DNA from: Streptococcus mitis
GTDB taxonomy: Bacteria > Bacillota > Bacilli > Lactobacillales > Streptococcaceae
Length of the DNA: 64,000 bases
Assembly (NCBI RefSeq): GCF_005144795.1
Contig: NZ_SWFJ01000001.1
Span: forward strand, 124,001-188,000
Direction: 5' to 3'
A program made the position numbers and the translations under genes. Shown one piece after another: positions 28,575 to 38,264 of the stretch (position 1 is its first letter; each line of letters begins with the position of its first letter). The notes beneath the pieces were generated by a model. The model did no database searches. It saw only the letters and a list, made by a program, of their open reading frames with translations, and had not been told where the DNA came from.

Positions 28575-28841
28575 TTATAGATCGACTCCTTGTCCTTTTA
28601 GGTAGTAGCGAACCAATTCCTCAACGATTTCATCACGCTCATACTTACGGATTTGATTTCGTGCATTATTATAACGAGGAACGTAGGCAGGGTCTCCACT
28701 CAATACGTAACCTACGATTTGGTTAATTGGGTTGTAGCCCTTATCGTTCAACGAAGCATAGACATCAGTCAAAGTTTCGCTAATTTCTTTTTTATTGGAA
28801 TCGTCCAATTTAAAACGTACTGTTTCTTCAGTAAATCCCAT
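28575..28841 (-). CDS. IreB family regulatory phosphoprotein (UPF0297)
   Basis: 88 aa, [20 protein letters not shown] at the N-terminus and [11 protein letters not shown] at the end. In Enterococcus, IreB is phosphorylated by the PASTA kinase IreK and affects cephalosporin resistance. The operon order ireB-ruvX-DUF1292 is conserved in Firmicutes. Its promoter is at 28872-28900. Confidence 0.9.
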
Positions 28842-28871
28842 TCTAACACCCTCTTTCCTTAGAATAGTACC

Positions 28872-28900
28872 ATTATAGCATAATTCCTTACGTTCTACAA
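28872..28900 (-). promoter_or_regulatory. Promoter of the ireB-ruvX-DUF1292 operon
   Basis: -35 TTGTAG (28895-28900), 17-base spacer, extended -10 TGCTATAAT (-10 at 28872-28877) on the minus strand, about 30 bases before the ireB start. Confidence 0.7.
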
Positions 28901-28927
28901 TTCAGGCAGTCTATTGATTTGGATTTT

Positions 28928-29497
28928 CTACTGTTCTGTCGCGCCATTTGCCAATCTGTCTGCTACATATTGACTCGGTTCATTTTTCAAAAGATTTTCC
29001 AAGCCAATATTCTTTAGATATTCAACCTGTGAAGCTTTTTTGATATCTAAAACCTGAAAATCATAAGTAGTTGTTGTTTGAATTTCTGTTTCACTTAGTA
29101 GCTTCGTCTCAAGAGTAAAACCTGGCAACTTGCGTGCTTCCTGAATCGAGGTATCTTTACCTTCAGCTTCAATAAGGGCTTTTTGGGTAGCCTCTACACC
29201 ATGCTCAGTTACAAAAGTCTTCAATTCATCGGTAACTGGTCTTTTCTGAATAATAGTCAAACTTAAAAATTGTTTTCCTTTATATGTGACCGTTTGAATC
29301 TGCTGACTACCGTCTGTTGACTTCGGTAGCATAAATGTTTTTGTAACTACTGTATTCTTCTCAGCATTCTCTAGGACAGGTAAGGTTGACTGTAACGTTT
29401 CAGATTCACTACTAGAGGACGCAGTTGTCGCTTTTTTTTGCCCACATCCAGCAAGCAAGAAAAGTAGTGCAAAACTTGTAATCAGTATTTTTTTCAT
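28928..29497 (-). CDS. DUF1307 family lipoprotein (YehR-like)
   Basis: 189 aa. MKKILITSFALLFLLAGCGQ is a lipoprotein signal peptide with lipobox LAGC, cysteine at 18. A Ser/Thr-rich linker (about 22-40) precedes a beta-rich domain similar to the YehR/DUF1307 family. Located on the outer membrane face; function unknown. Transcribed in the same direction as spx with a terminator between them. Confidence 0.8.
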   Translation of the reverse strand: MKKILITSFALLFLLAGCGQKKATTASSSSESETLQSTLPVLENAEKNTVVTKTFMLPKSTDGSQQIQTVTYKGKQFLSLTIIQKRPVTDELKTFVTEHGVEATQKALIEAEGKDTSIQEARKLPGFTLETKLLSETEIQTTTTYDFQVLDIKKASQVEYLKNIGLENLLKNEPSQYVADRLANGATEQ

Positions 29498-29520
29498 AAT
29501 TCCTCACATCATTTTTGAAT

Positions 29521-29559
29521 TAAAAGAGTAAACAAGGCTAGGAAGCACTCCCAGCCTTG
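29521..29559 (-). terminator. Terminator after spx
   Basis: CAAGGCTGGGA pairs with TCCTAGCCTTG around a short loop, followed by TTTACTCTTTT on the minus strand, 4 bp after the spx stop. Confidence 0.8.
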
Positions 29560-29563
29560 ATGT

Positions 29564-29962
29564 TTATAGAGCTGCACGCAAACGTGCTTCTGCATTTTCT
29601 ACATTACGGACAGAGCGTGGTAGGAAGGCACGAATATCGTCTTCCTTATAGCCAACTTGCAGGCGTTTTTCATCTACAAGGATTGGGCTCTTTAAAATTC
29701 TCGGTGTTTCCATAATCAGATTGAGGACTTCATTGACACTCAAATCTTCAATATCCACTCCAAGGGCTTTGGCATAGCGATTTTTAGATGAAACAATGCT
29801 GGCTATTCCGTTATCTGTTTTGGTTAGAATATCCAGTAATTCTTCTCTAGTAATTCCTTCTTTACCAAGGTTTTGTTCTTTATAACTTAACTGGTGGGCA
29901 TTGAGCCAGGTTTTCGCTTTTTTACAGCTAGTACAACTTGAGACTGTATAAATTTTAATCAT
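29564..29962 (-). CDS. spx: Spx/ArsC family transcriptional regulator
   Basis: 132 aa. It has the thioredoxin-like Spx fold with the redox switch CTSC (C10, C13) and the usual MIKIYTVSSCTSCKKAKTWL start. Spx binds the RNA polymerase alpha C-terminal domain to redirect transcription under oxidative stress. Streptococci carry two Spx paralogues; I cannot say with certainty which one this is. An extended -10 promoter TGGTATAAT lies at about 30003-30011. The site GGGGTAGGTAC precedes the ATG. Confidence 0.92.
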   Translation of the reverse strand: MIKIYTVSSCTSCKKAKTWLNAHQLSYKEQNLGKEGITREELLDILTKTDNGIASIVSSKNRYAKALGVDIEDLSVNEVLNLIMETPRILKSPILVDEKRLQVGYKEDDIRAFLPRSVRNVENAEARLRAAL

Positions 29963-30097
29963 GTACCTACCCCTTTCGCTACATGTTACTATCAGTTTAG
30001 TCTATTATACCATAAAAAACATCCGACTTGCGACCTATTTTTAAATTTTTTTGACTTTTTTCGTCATTTTCGTACTTTTTTCTTGACAAAATGAAAT

Positions 30098-32758
30098 TTA
30101 CAGCCATTCTTTATATTTCTTGATATAGATTTTTTTCACAATTGTCACGCTAATCATGTACAAAATGATGATAAAAATCAAAAAGATGAAATAAATCGGT
30201 TTCAAAGGAGTTAAATGAAGAAAGCTAGCTAGTAGACTGTAGGGAAGGAAGGTCACAAAGGCTGCAGCCAATAAGGTTGTCACAAGGACTAGCCAAGCTG
30301 GACGACTTTGTAAAAAAGGAATGTTGGCTGAACGCAACATATGGATAACCATGGTCTGCGACCACATGGACTCGATAAACCAACCCGTTTGGAACAAAAC
30401 AATAAAGCCTACGGCAGACTCTGCCCCATGAACGTAAGTTTGACCTGTTGTCATAGGTACAATGATAAAATAAAGCAAACTGAAGGTCAAAATATCAAAG
30501 GCAGAAGAGATAGGTCCCATCCAAATCATGAAACGTGTGATGGACTTAGCTTCCCAGGTATGCGGATTTCTCAAAAAATCTTTATCCACCTTGTCAAAAG
30601 GCAAGGCAATACAAGACAAATCATAGACTAGATTTAGGATAATCAAATGAACTGGAGCCATCGGTAAAAATGGTAAAAAGATTCCAGAGACCAATAGGGA
30701 TAAGATATTTCCAAAATTAGAACTCACTGTCATTTTGATATATTTGGTCATATTGGCATAAACCTTACGACCTTCAACAAGTCCTTTTTCAAGCACCATT
30801 AGATCCTTATCAAGCAGGATAACATCAGCTGTTTCTTTGGCAATATCTACTGCTGTATCAACAGAAATCCCCACATCTGCAACTTTCATAGAAGGAGCAT
30901 CATTGATTCCATCTCCCATATAGCCAACAGCATGACCATTGGCCTTAAATTGCAAAATAATCCTTGCTTTTTGATCAGGAGAAAGTTTGGCAAAGACTGT
31001 TACCTCCTCTACGGCTTGGGCCAATTCTTGATCACTCATCTGATCAATTTCAGACCCCAACAGCATCTGATTGATATCCAAACCAACCTTTTCACAGACT
31101 GCTTGGGTAACTTTTTCGTTGTCTCCCGTCAAAATCTTTGTTTGAACCCCATGCTCTAACAGTGCCTTAATTGCTGGTGCTGCAGATGGTTTAGGAGGAT
31201 CTAGGAAAGCTAAATAACCAGTTAGAATCATATCTCCTTCGTCATCAACTGTATAGGCATGACCTTCCCTCAAACCTGACTTATAGGCCACTCCCAAGAC
31301 ACGCAAACCTTGTTGATTTAGCTGTCTGACTTCTGCTAAGATTTCTTCTCTAATAGCATCTGTCAAGGGAGTAATCATTCCATGATATTCCGCATGACTG
31401 GAAATCATCAACATTTCCTCAAGGGCTCCCTTAGTTACCAAACTAACCGTTTCGTGTTCATCCTTAACGATAACACTCATCCGTCTACGTTCAAAATCAA
31501 AGGGAAGTTCATCTATTTTTTGAAAGGTTTGAGCCAGATTTTGCAAGAGGGCGTGTTCTTTTGCTTCCTTTTCAGTCCGCTTGATAATAGCTCTGTCCAT
31601 CAAATTTTTCAGACCAGTTTGAAAATAGGAATTGAGATAGGCCCGTCTCAAGACGGTCAAATCCAAGCGCCCGTGGATGTCCAAGGGATATTCTAGAACG
31701 ATTTCATCTTGGGTTAAAGTTCCTGTTTTATCTGTACACAAGATATCAATCGCCCCTAAATCCTGTATGGCATTGAGTTTTTTGATAACCACTTTTTCCT
31801 TGGCCATGATAATAGAACCCTTTGCTAGGCTAGCGGTAATAATCATAGGCAGCATCTCAGGTGTCAATCCAACACCGACACTCAGTGCAAATACACCTGC
31901 CTCTAACCAATCACCATCTGTTAAACCATTGGACAAGAAAACGATGGGAACCATAACCAACATCAAGCGAATCAAGAGCCAAGAAATACTATTCATCTCC
32001 CGTTCAAACGAAGTAGGCTCATCATAGGTGTTTAGAGTCTGCTCAATGGCTCCCATCATGGTAGCATCACCAACCGCCAAAACTACAGCCTTAGCACTAC
32101 CAGACAAGACATTGGTTCCCATAAAGGCCAAGGATTCAGCTTCGAGAAGGCTATCAGATTGTTGGTCTATTGCCCTGGTCAAGGCCAATTTTTCAACTGC
32201 ATCACTTTCTCCTGTCAAACCAGACTGTTGTACAAAGAAATCGCGCGACTCAAATAAAAGAAGATCTGCTGGAATCATATCACCAGCGCTTAATTTAACC
32301 ACATCACCTACTACCAAATCATCGATAGGTACTTCTTGAATTTCCCCTTGACGAATGACAGTCGCTGTGTTAACAATCATTTTTGAAAGATTGGTGGCTG
32401 CCTTATCACTGCGGAGTTCTTGAACAAATCGAATGCCACCAGAAATGAGGACTAGGACAACAATGATAATAGAAGTCGTGGGATCCTCTTGACCTGATTT
32501 TGCCAACCAAACATTGGTCACTAAAGATATAGTAGCAATGACAAGCAAGATAATTGTGAAAGGATTGATAATCGATTCGTAAATCTTTTTCAAAATCGAA
32601 TCTTCTTGGCCTTTGGTAATCATATTTTCTCCATAGAGGCTACGATTTTTTTCGACTTGTTCCTCTGTCAATCCGTTTAAACTGGTATGATAAAAAGTTA
32701 GACTCTCGTCTAAAGGGACTTGAATAGCTGTCGCTAATCTTTCTTTTGTAGTTTTCAT
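30098..32758 (-). CDS. mgtA: Magnesium-translocating P-type ATPase
   Basis: 886 aa. P3B-type ATPase that imports Mg2+. The actuator motif LTGESDAV is at about 181-188, the phosphorylation motif DKTGT at 343-347, and GDGINDAPS in the hinge; the hydrophobic helices match the family (ten). The 5' leader holds an M-box riboswitch (33095-33236) with terminator, so the gene should be switched on by low magnesium. A BOX element and a possible leader peptide lie between the terminator and the ATG. AAGGAAGGAGAATAC precedes the start. Confidence 0.95.
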   Translation of the reverse strand: MKTTKERLATAIQVPLDESLTFYHTSLNGLTEEQVEKNRSLYGENMITKGQEDSILKKIYESIINPFTIILLVIATISLVTNVWLAKSGQEDPTTSIIIVVLVLISGGIRFVQELRSDKAATNLSKMIVNTATVIRQGEIQEVPIDDLVVGDVVKLSAGDMIPADLLLFESRDFFVQQSGLTGESDAVEKLALTRAIDQQSDSLLEAESLAFMGTNVLSGSAKAVVLAVGDATMMGAIEQTLNTYDEPTSFEREMNSISWLLIRLMLVMVPIVFLSNGLTDGDWLEAGVFALSVGVGLTPEMLPMIITASLAKGSIIMAKEKVVIKKLNAIQDLGAIDILCTDKTGTLTQDEIVLEYPLDIHGRLDLTVLRRAYLNSYFQTGLKNLMDRAIIKRTEKEAKEHALLQNLAQTFQKIDELPFDFERRRMSVIVKDEHETVSLVTKGALEEMLMISSHAEYHGMITPLTDAIREEILAEVRQLNQQGLRVLGVAYKSGLREGHAYTVDDEGDMILTGYLAFLDPPKPSAAPAIKALLEHGVQTKILTGDNEKVTQAVCEKVGLDINQMLLGSEIDQMSDQELAQAVEEVTVFAKLSPDQKARIILQFKANGHAVGYMGDGINDAPSMKVADVGISVDTAVDIAKETADVILLDKDLMVLEKGLVEGRKVYANMTKYIKMTVSSNFGNILSLLVSGIFLPFLPMAPVHLIILNLVYDLSCIALPFDKVDKDFLRNPHTWEAKSITRFMIWMGPISSAFDILTFSLLYFIIVPMTTGQTYVHGAESAVGFIVLFQTGWFIESMWSQTMVIHMLRSANIPFLQSRPAWLVLVTTLLAAAFVTFLPYSLLASFLHLTPLKPIYFIFLIFIIILYMISVTIVKKIYIKKYKEWL

Positions 32759-32833
32759 GTATTCTCCTTCCTTAGTGAGAATAGCAATTTTTACTCACTT
32801 TCTCACTCTAAACAAGGAGTCACTCACTGTCTA

Positions 32834-32938
32834 ATACTCAATGAAAATCAAAGAGCAAACTAGGAAACTAGCCACAGGCTGTACTTGAGTACGGCAAGGC
32901 GACGTTGACGTGGTTTGAATTTGATTTTAGAAGAGTAT
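32834..32938. repeat. BOX element (A-C type) in the mgtA leader
   Basis: It begins ATACTCAATGAAAATCAAAGA and contains ACGGCAAGGCGACGTTGACG, matching the BOX A core used for BOX-PCR typing, and ends AGAGTAT. It lies in the transcribed 5' region of mgtA, 76 bp from the start codon. BOX elements are small mobile-like repeats in pneumococci and relatives. Confidence 0.9.
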
Positions 32939-33011
32939 AAATCTCAAAGGCGAGTATACAAAACAGTAACTGACTCATATACTGCGGCTCTGGATGATCA
33001 TCAATTTGCAT
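32868..33011 (-). CDS. Possible leader peptide upstream of mgtA
   Basis: 47 codons with ATG at 33011 and a strong AGGAG site six bases upstream, located between the M-box terminator (33046-33071) and mgtA. The start MQIDDHPEPQYM is acidic and proline-containing; hydrophobic residues follow (SQLLFCILAF). Codons after about residue 25 are encoded by the inserted BOX element, so the C-terminus is probably not original. In E. coli the mgtA leader peptide uses proline/acidic codons to sense magnesium by ribosome destabilisation; a parallel here is inference only. Confidence 0.4.
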   Translation of the reverse strand: MQIDDHPEPQYMSQLLFCILAFEIYTLLKSNSNHVNVALPYSSTACG

Positions 33012-33045
33012 ACTCTTCTCCTTTCTTTATTTTTAACAGTAGAAA

Positions 33046-33071
33046 ATCCTACCATCAAAAAATGGCAGGAT
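33046..33071 (-). terminator. M-box riboswitch terminator
   Basis: ATCCTGCCA pairs with TGGTAGGAT (one G-U) around an 8-base loop, followed by TTTTCT on the minus strand. It lies 24 bp after the aptamer, where the expression platform of an M-box is expected: high magnesium would allow this hairpin to form. Confidence 0.8.
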
Positions 33072-33094
33072 TAAAAAACTAATTATCTGTTTTT

Positions 33095-33236
33095 TCGTTC
33101 AAGCTTTAACTCCATAGGGCAATGTAATGAGCTTAGTCTTAGCCTTCGCGACCAAAACTGTTGACCAACGAGTAGTGTCTCCACTGCTTTGCGGTAGTCA
33201 TCCGTATCCCTATGGTAGCCTCACCTACCGTTTTCG
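33095..33236 (-). ncRNA. M-box (ykoK) magnesium riboswitch
   Basis: On the minus strand the conserved blocks appear in the order GGTAGGTGAGGCT, GATACG, CTACCGC, TGGTCAACAG, TTGCCCTATGGAGTTAAAGCTT, which match the M-box consensus known from Bacillus mgtE. It lies upstream of mgtA with its own promoter and a terminator, so it controls mgtA by magnesium-dependent transcription termination. Confidence 0.93.
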
Positions 33237-33242
33237 TCTTTC

Positions 33243-33271
33243 AGTATAAACCTTTAAATTTTAAAAGTCAA
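33243..33271 (-). promoter_or_regulatory. mgtA/M-box promoter
   Basis: -35 TTGACT (33266-33271), 17-base spacer and -10 TATACT (33243-33248) on the minus strand, just before the aptamer. Transcription would begin near 33236. Confidence 0.8.
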
Positions 33272-33291
33272 TCATTTGAGCTGTTTGACTA

Positions 33292-34353
33292 TTAAATGAC
33301 TATCAACTCTTTTGGAGCTAGGGTCAATAATTCACAACCTGTCTCTGTAATCAAGATATCATCCTCAATACGAACGCCATATTTGCCTTCGATATAGATA
33401 CCTGGTTCATCGGTTAAGGCCATACCTGCCTTAATAATTTCTGTAGAAGTTTGGCTAAAGTAAGGCTCTTCATGGATATCCAGTCCAATACCGTGTCCAA
33501 TACCGTGGGTAAAGTAGTCGCCATAGCCTGACTCGATGATAATATCACGAGGAATTTTGTCAAAGTCTCGGAAAGCTAATCCTGCCTTAGCCTGGTCAAT
33601 CAAGGCTTGGTTGGCTTTCAGAACCGTATTGTAAATTTCCGCCTGCTCGTCGCTGACATGCCCCAGATAGATAGTTCGTGTCATATCGCTAACATAGTGG
33701 TCATAGAGGCAACCGAAATCCATGGTAATAGCTTCCCCTAGCTCCACTGGTTTGTGCATGGGATGAGCATGAGGTTTGGAAGAGTTGATACCGCTAGCTA
33801 GGATAGTGTCAAAAGACAAGCCAGATGCTCCCAACTCACGCATACGGAAGTCAAGGAAGTTGGCAATCTCAATTTCAGTTTTTCCTGGTGTGATAAAGTC
33901 AAGCGCATCGCGAAAAGCTTGGTCTGAGATAGAACAAGCCTTGCGAATAGCTGCAATCTCTGCCTCATCCTTAATCATTCGAAGGCCTTCAACAAACTGA
34001 GTTTGTGGAAGCAAGTCCAAACCTGCAAAAGCTGCCTGCATACGGTGATAATAAGAGACTGAAATCTCATCTTCAAAACCGATACGAGACAAGCCCATGT
34101 CCTTGACAATTCCTGCAATGACAGCCAATTCATCACGGTCAGCCACAATCTCAAAACCACTGGTTTCTTGCTTGGCTGCAATGATATAGCGAGAGTCTGT
34201 CACCAAAACCTGACGGTCACGACTGATGAATACTGTTCCATTTGAACCCCAAAAACCAGTCAAATAATAGACGTTTTTAAGGTTATTGATGATAATGCCA
34301 TCCAGTTCCTTTTCTTGCATTTTAGATAGAAATGCTTGTACGCGTTTATTCAT
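33292..34353 (-). CDS. pepP: Xaa-Pro aminopeptidase (M24 family)
   Basis: 353 aa. The creatinase-like N-terminal domain (about 1-125) is followed by the pita-bread catalytic domain. Metal ligands are visible: D in [18 protein letters not shown] (two aspartates), H in [14 protein letters not shown] in [20 protein letters not shown]. It releases the N-terminal residue before proline. Its start overlaps the uvrA stop region by 8 bp, so the two are co-transcribed. Likely cytoplasmic, recycling proline peptides. The short gap before mgtA's promoter holds no clear terminator. Confidence 0.9.
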   Translation of the reverse strand: MNKRVQAFLSKMQEKELDGIIINNLKNVYYLTGFWGSNGTVFISRDRQVLVTDSRYIIAAKQETSGFEIVADRDELAVIAGIVKDMGLSRIGFEDEISVSYYHRMQAAFAGLDLLPQTQFVEGLRMIKDEAEIAAIRKACSISDQAFRDALDFITPGKTEIEIANFLDFRMRELGASGLSFDTILASGINSSKPHAHPMHKPVELGEAITMDFGCLYDHYVSDMTRTIYLGHVSDEQAEIYNTVLKANQALIDQAKAGLAFRDFDKIPRDIIIESGYGDYFTHGIGHGIGLDIHEEPYFSQTSTEIIKAGMALTDEPGIYIEGKYGVRIEDDILITETGCELLTLAPKELIVI

Positions 34354-37177
34354 GATGTAACTTTCCTTTCAAATACTGTCCTGTGTAGCTGGCTTCGTTG
34401 GCCGCTACTTCTTCTGGAGTTCCCGTTGAGATGATGGTTCCACCACCGACACCGCCCTCAGGTCCCAAGTCGATGATATGGTCTGCTGTCTTGATAACGT
34501 CTAGATTGTGCTCAATGACGAGGACTGTATTGCCATCGTCTACAAAGCGAGCTAAAACCTTAAGCAAGCGAGCAATATCCTCGGTATGAAGACCTGTCGT
34601 CGGCTCATCCAGAATGTAGAATGACTTACCTGTCGAGCGTTTGTGGAGTTCACTAGCCAGCTTCATACGCTGAGCTTCTCCTCCAGAAAGGGTGGTAGCA
34701 GGTTGCCCCAATGTCACATAACCAAGTCCCACATCCTTGATGGTCTGAAGTTTACGTTGAATCTTTGGAATGTGTTGGAAAAACTCCACCGCATCGTTGA
34801 CGGTCATGTCCAAGACTTGCGAGATATTTTTTTCCTTGTAATGAACTTCTAGGGTCTCACTGTTGTAGCGGGTTCCGTGGCAGACTTCACAAGCCACATA
34901 AACATCTGGCAAGAAGTGCATCTCAATCTTGATGATCCCGTCACCTGAGCAGGCTTCACAGCGACCACCCTTGACGTTGAAACTGAAACGCCCCTTCTTG
35001 TAACCTCGAATCTTGGCCTCATTTGTCTGGGCAAAGAGGTCACGGATGTCGTCAAAAACTCCCGTATAGGTAGCCGGGTTAGACCTCGGCGTTCGTCCGA
35101 TTGGACTCTGGTCAATATCAATCAAGCGGTCTACATGCTCAATCCCTGTGATGGTCTTGAATTTACCAGGCTTATCTGAATTACGGTTGAGCTTCTGGGC
35201 AATAGCTTTTTTGAGGATGCTGTTGATTAAGGTCGACTTCCCTGAACCTGATACCCCTGTCACCGCGATGAATTTTCCTAGTGGGAAACGAGCTGTGACA
35301 TTTTGCAGGTTGTTCTCACGCGCTCCTGTCACTTCGATAAAACGACCATTTCCGGTACGGCGATCTTCTGGCACTGGAATGGCACGTTTTCCTGACAAGT
35401 ACTGGCCTGTGATAGACTTACTGTTACGAGCCACCTGTTTGGGCGTACCTGCCGCAACAATTTCCCCACCAAAAACACCGGCACCGGGACCAACGTCAAT
35501 CAGATAATCCGCCTCACGCATGGTATCTTCATCATGTTCCACCACGATAAGAGTATTGCCCAAATCACGCATCTTTTTGAGACTGGCAATCAGACGGTCA
35601 TTGTCCCTCTGGTGAAGACCGATTGACGGCTCGTCTAGGATATAGAGGACACCTGATAAGTTAGAGCCAATCTGGGTCGCCAAGCGAATACGCTGACTTT
35701 CCCCACCTGAAAGGGTTCCTGCCGAACGTGACAGGGTTAGATAGTTAAGACCCACGTTATTAAGGAAAGTCAAACGGTCCTTGATTTCCTTGAGAATGGG
35801 ACGAGCAATAATAGCTTCATTTTCAGACAAGGTTAGCTGACTCACCAAGTCCAAGTGATCTGCGATAGACAGGTCTGAAATTTCTCCGATATGTGGACCT
35901 TGCTCGCCACCCACACGGACAGACAAGGCCTGGTCATTGAGACGATAGCCGTAACAGGTTCCGCAGGTCAGCTCATTCATGTAGAGGCGCATCTGGGTGC
36001 GGGTGTAGTCACTATTGGTTTCATGGTAGCGACGTTTGATATTATTAACAACTCCCTCAAAAGGAATATAGATATCACGCACGCCACCAAATTCATTCTC
36101 ATAGTGGAAATGGAATTCCTTACCATCTGATCCATAGAGAATCAAGTTCTTATCTTCTTCTGACAAGTCCTCAAAAGGCTTATCCATATCCACTCCAAAA
36201 GCTGTCATGGCCTGCTCTAGCATATTTGGATAGTAGTTAGATGAGATAGGATTCCAAGGTGCTAGCGCCCCCTCACGTAGCGTTTTGCTGGCATCTGGCA
36301 CTACTAGGTCGATATCCACCTCCAGCTTGATGCCCAAGCCGTCACATTCACTACAAGAACCAAAAGGTGCATTGAAAGAGAAGAGACGAGGCTCTAACTC
36401 TGGAACAGTAAATCCACAAACTGGGCAGGCATAGTGCTCAGAGAACAATAACTCAGAGTCGTCCATAGTGTCGATAATGACATAACCTTCTGCGATACGA
36501 AGGGCAGCCTCAATGGAGTCAAAGAGACGACTACGGATGCCCTCCTTGATGACAATACGGTCAACCACGACATCAATATTGTGTTGCTTGCTCTTAGACA
36601 ACTCTGGTACTTCGGTCACATCATAGACTTCCCCATCCACACGGACTCGAACATAACCATCTTTCTGAACCTTCTCGATAACACCCTTATGTTGGCCTTT
36701 TTTCTTGCGGATGACAGGGGCCAAGATCTGCAAGCGCTGGCGTTCAGGTAACTCCAAAACCTTATCAACGATTTGCTCCACCGAAGAGGCCTTGATAGCC
36801 CCATGCCCGTTGATACAGTAAGGCGTCCCCACACGTGCGTAGAGGAGACGCAGATAGTCATTGATTTCAGTCGTTGTTCCCACCGTCGAGCGAGGATTTT
36901 TACTAGTCGTTTTCTGGTCGATGGAAATAGCTGGGCTGAGACCATCAATAGCATCTACATCAGGCTTCTCCATATTTCCCAAGAATTGACGAGCATAGGC
37001 TGACAAACTCTCTACATAGCGCCGTTGTCCCTCGGCATAGAGGGTATCAAAGGCCAGACTGGATTTCCCTGAACCTGACAAGCCTGTCACGACAACCAAC
37101 TTGTCTCGTGGAATCTCCACATCAATATTTTTTAAATTATGGGCACGCGCCCCATGAATGACAATTTTATCTTGCAT
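34346..37177 (-). CDS. uvrA: Excinuclease ABC subunit A
   Basis: 943 aa, standard length. UvrA is the damage-sensing ATPase dimer of nucleotide excision repair. Two ABC modules are present: P-loops GLSGSGKSS near residue 31 and GVSGSGKST near 640, signatures LSGGESQRI and LSGGEAQRM, plus the zinc modules CPVCGF...CSECDG and CEACSGDG...CEVCHG. The ATG at 37177 is preferred to an upstream start at 37210 because homology begins with [16 protein letters not shown]. It forms an operon with pepP. Confidence 0.97.
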   Translation of the reverse strand: MQDKIVIHGARAHNLKNIDVEIPRDKLVVVTGLSGSGKSSLAFDTLYAEGQRRYVESLSAYARQFLGNMEKPDVDAIDGLSPAISIDQKTTSKNPRSTVGTTTEINDYLRLLYARVGTPYCINGHGAIKASSVEQIVDKVLELPERQRLQILAPVIRKKKGQHKGVIEKVQKDGYVRVRVDGEVYDVTEVPELSKSKQHNIDVVVDRIVIKEGIRSRLFDSIEAALRIAEGYVIIDTMDDSELLFSEHYACPVCGFTVPELEPRLFSFNAPFGSCSECDGLGIKLEVDIDLVVPDASKTLREGALAPWNPISSNYYPNMLEQAMTAFGVDMDKPFEDLSEEDKNLILYGSDGKEFHFHYENEFGGVRDIYIPFEGVVNNIKRRYHETNSDYTRTQMRLYMNELTCGTCYGYRLNDQALSVRVGGEQGPHIGEISDLSIADHLDLVSQLTLSENEAIIARPILKEIKDRLTFLNNVGLNYLTLSRSAGTLSGGESQRIRLATQIGSNLSGVLYILDEPSIGLHQRDNDRLIASLKKMRDLGNTLIVVEHDEDTMREADYLIDVGPGAGVFGGEIVAAGTPKQVARNSKSITGQYLSGKRAIPVPEDRRTGNGRFIEVTGARENNLQNVTARFPLGKFIAVTGVSGSGKSTLINSILKKAIAQKLNRNSDKPGKFKTITGIEHVDRLIDIDQSPIGRTPRSNPATYTGVFDDIRDLFAQTNEAKIRGYKKGRFSFNVKGGRCEACSGDGIIKIEMHFLPDVYVACEVCHGTRYNSETLEVHYKEKNISQVLDMTVNDAVEFFQHIPKIQRKLQTIKDVGLGYVTLGQPATTLSGGEAQRMKLASELHKRSTGKSFYILDEPTTGLHTEDIARLLKVLARFVDDGNTVLVIEHNLDVIKTADHIIDLGPEGGVGGGTIISTGTPEEVAANEASYTGQYLKGKLHHE

Positions 37178-37208
37178 CTTTGTTCTTTCTAGTCCATTAT
37201 TGCTTACC

Positions 37209-37264
37209 ATTATACCAAAAAAAGTGAGATTCTATTACCCAAAAGGCTGAATTTGTAGTATAAT
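37209..37264. promoter_or_regulatory. Divergent promoter region of uvrA and corA
   Basis: For uvrA a minus-strand -10 TATAAT is at 37209-37214; for corA a plus-strand -10 TATAAT is at 37259-37264. -35 elements are weak for both (TTACCC-like for corA). The gap between the two start codons is 131 bp and contains no other feature. Confidence 0.5.
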
Positions 37265-37308
37265 AGTACGGTGTGAAAAAATCTGAAAAATGAGAAAGGA
37301 TAAGGGAT

Positions 37309-38253
37309 ATGAAACAAGTTTTTCTCTCTACAACAACTGAATTTAAAGAGATCGATACGCTTGAACCGGGTACTTGGATCAATCTCGTCAATCCGACTCA
37401 AAATGAATCACTCGAAATCGCCAACGCCTTCGATATTGATATCGCCGACCTTCGAGCACCGCTCGATGCGGAAGAAATGTCTCGTATTACCATTGAAGAC
37501 GAGTACACCCTGATTATCGTTGACGTGCCAGTCACAGAGGAAAGAAATAACCGCACCTACTACGTAACCATCCCGCTTGGTATTATCATCACCGAGGAAA
37601 CCATTATCACTACGTGTTTGGAACCATTACCAGTCCTTGATGTCTTTATCAACCGTCGCTTGCGTAATTTCTACACTTTCATGCGTTCGCGTTTTATCTT
37701 TCAGATTCTTTATCGCAATGCAGAACTATACCTAACAGCCCTTCGTTCGATTGACCGTAAGAGTGAACAAATCGAAAGTCAACTGCATCAATCAACTCGT
37801 AATGAAGAATTGATTGAGCTCATGGAATTGGAAAAAACCATCGTCTATTTCAAGGCTTCCCTCAAAACAAATGAGCGTGTGATTAAGAAATTGACCAGCT
37901 CAACCAGCAATATCAAGAAATACCTTGAGGACGAAGATCTGCTTGAAGACACCCTGATTGAAACCCAACAGGCCATCGAGATGGCAGATATTTATGGAAA
38001 TGTCTTACACTCTATGACAGAGACCTTTGCCTCTATCATTTCCAACAACCAGAACAACATCATGAAAACCTTGGCCCTTGTGACCATCGTCATGTCCATC
38101 CCAACCATGGTCTTTTCTGCCTACGGGATGAACTTTAAGGATAATGAAATCCCCCTAAACGGTGAGCCAAATGCCTTCTGGTTAATCGTCTTTATCGCCT
38201 TTGCTATGAGTGTCTCGCTCACTCTCTATCTCATCCATAAAAAATGGTTCTAA
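37309..38253 (+). CDS. corA: CorA family magnesium transporter
   Basis: 314 aa. A long cytosolic N-terminal domain precedes two C-terminal membrane helices with the GMN selectivity motif in SAYGMNFKDNEIP (about residue 277). CorA channels import Mg2+ and sometimes other divalent ions. AGAAAGGATAAGGGAT precedes the ATG. Together with mgtA this window thus has two magnesium transporters 5 kb apart. The next gene, DUF1129, begins 11 bp downstream. Confidence 0.95.
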   Translation: MKQVFLSTTTEFKEIDTLEPGTWINLVNPTQNESLEIANAFDIDIADLRAPLDAEEMSRITIEDEYTLIIVDVPVTEERNNRTYYVTIPLGIIITEETIITTCLEPLPVLDVFINRRLRNFYTFMRSRFIFQILYRNAELYLTALRSIDRKSEQIESQLHQSTRNEELIELMELEKTIVYFKASLKTNERVIKKLTSSTSNIKKYLEDEDLLEDTLIETQQAIEMADIYGNVLHSMTETFASIISNNQNNIMKTLALVTIVMSIPTMVFSAYGMNFKDNEIPLNGEPNAFWLIVFIAFAMSVSLTLYLIHKKWF

Positions 38254-38264
38254 GAGGAATATTT

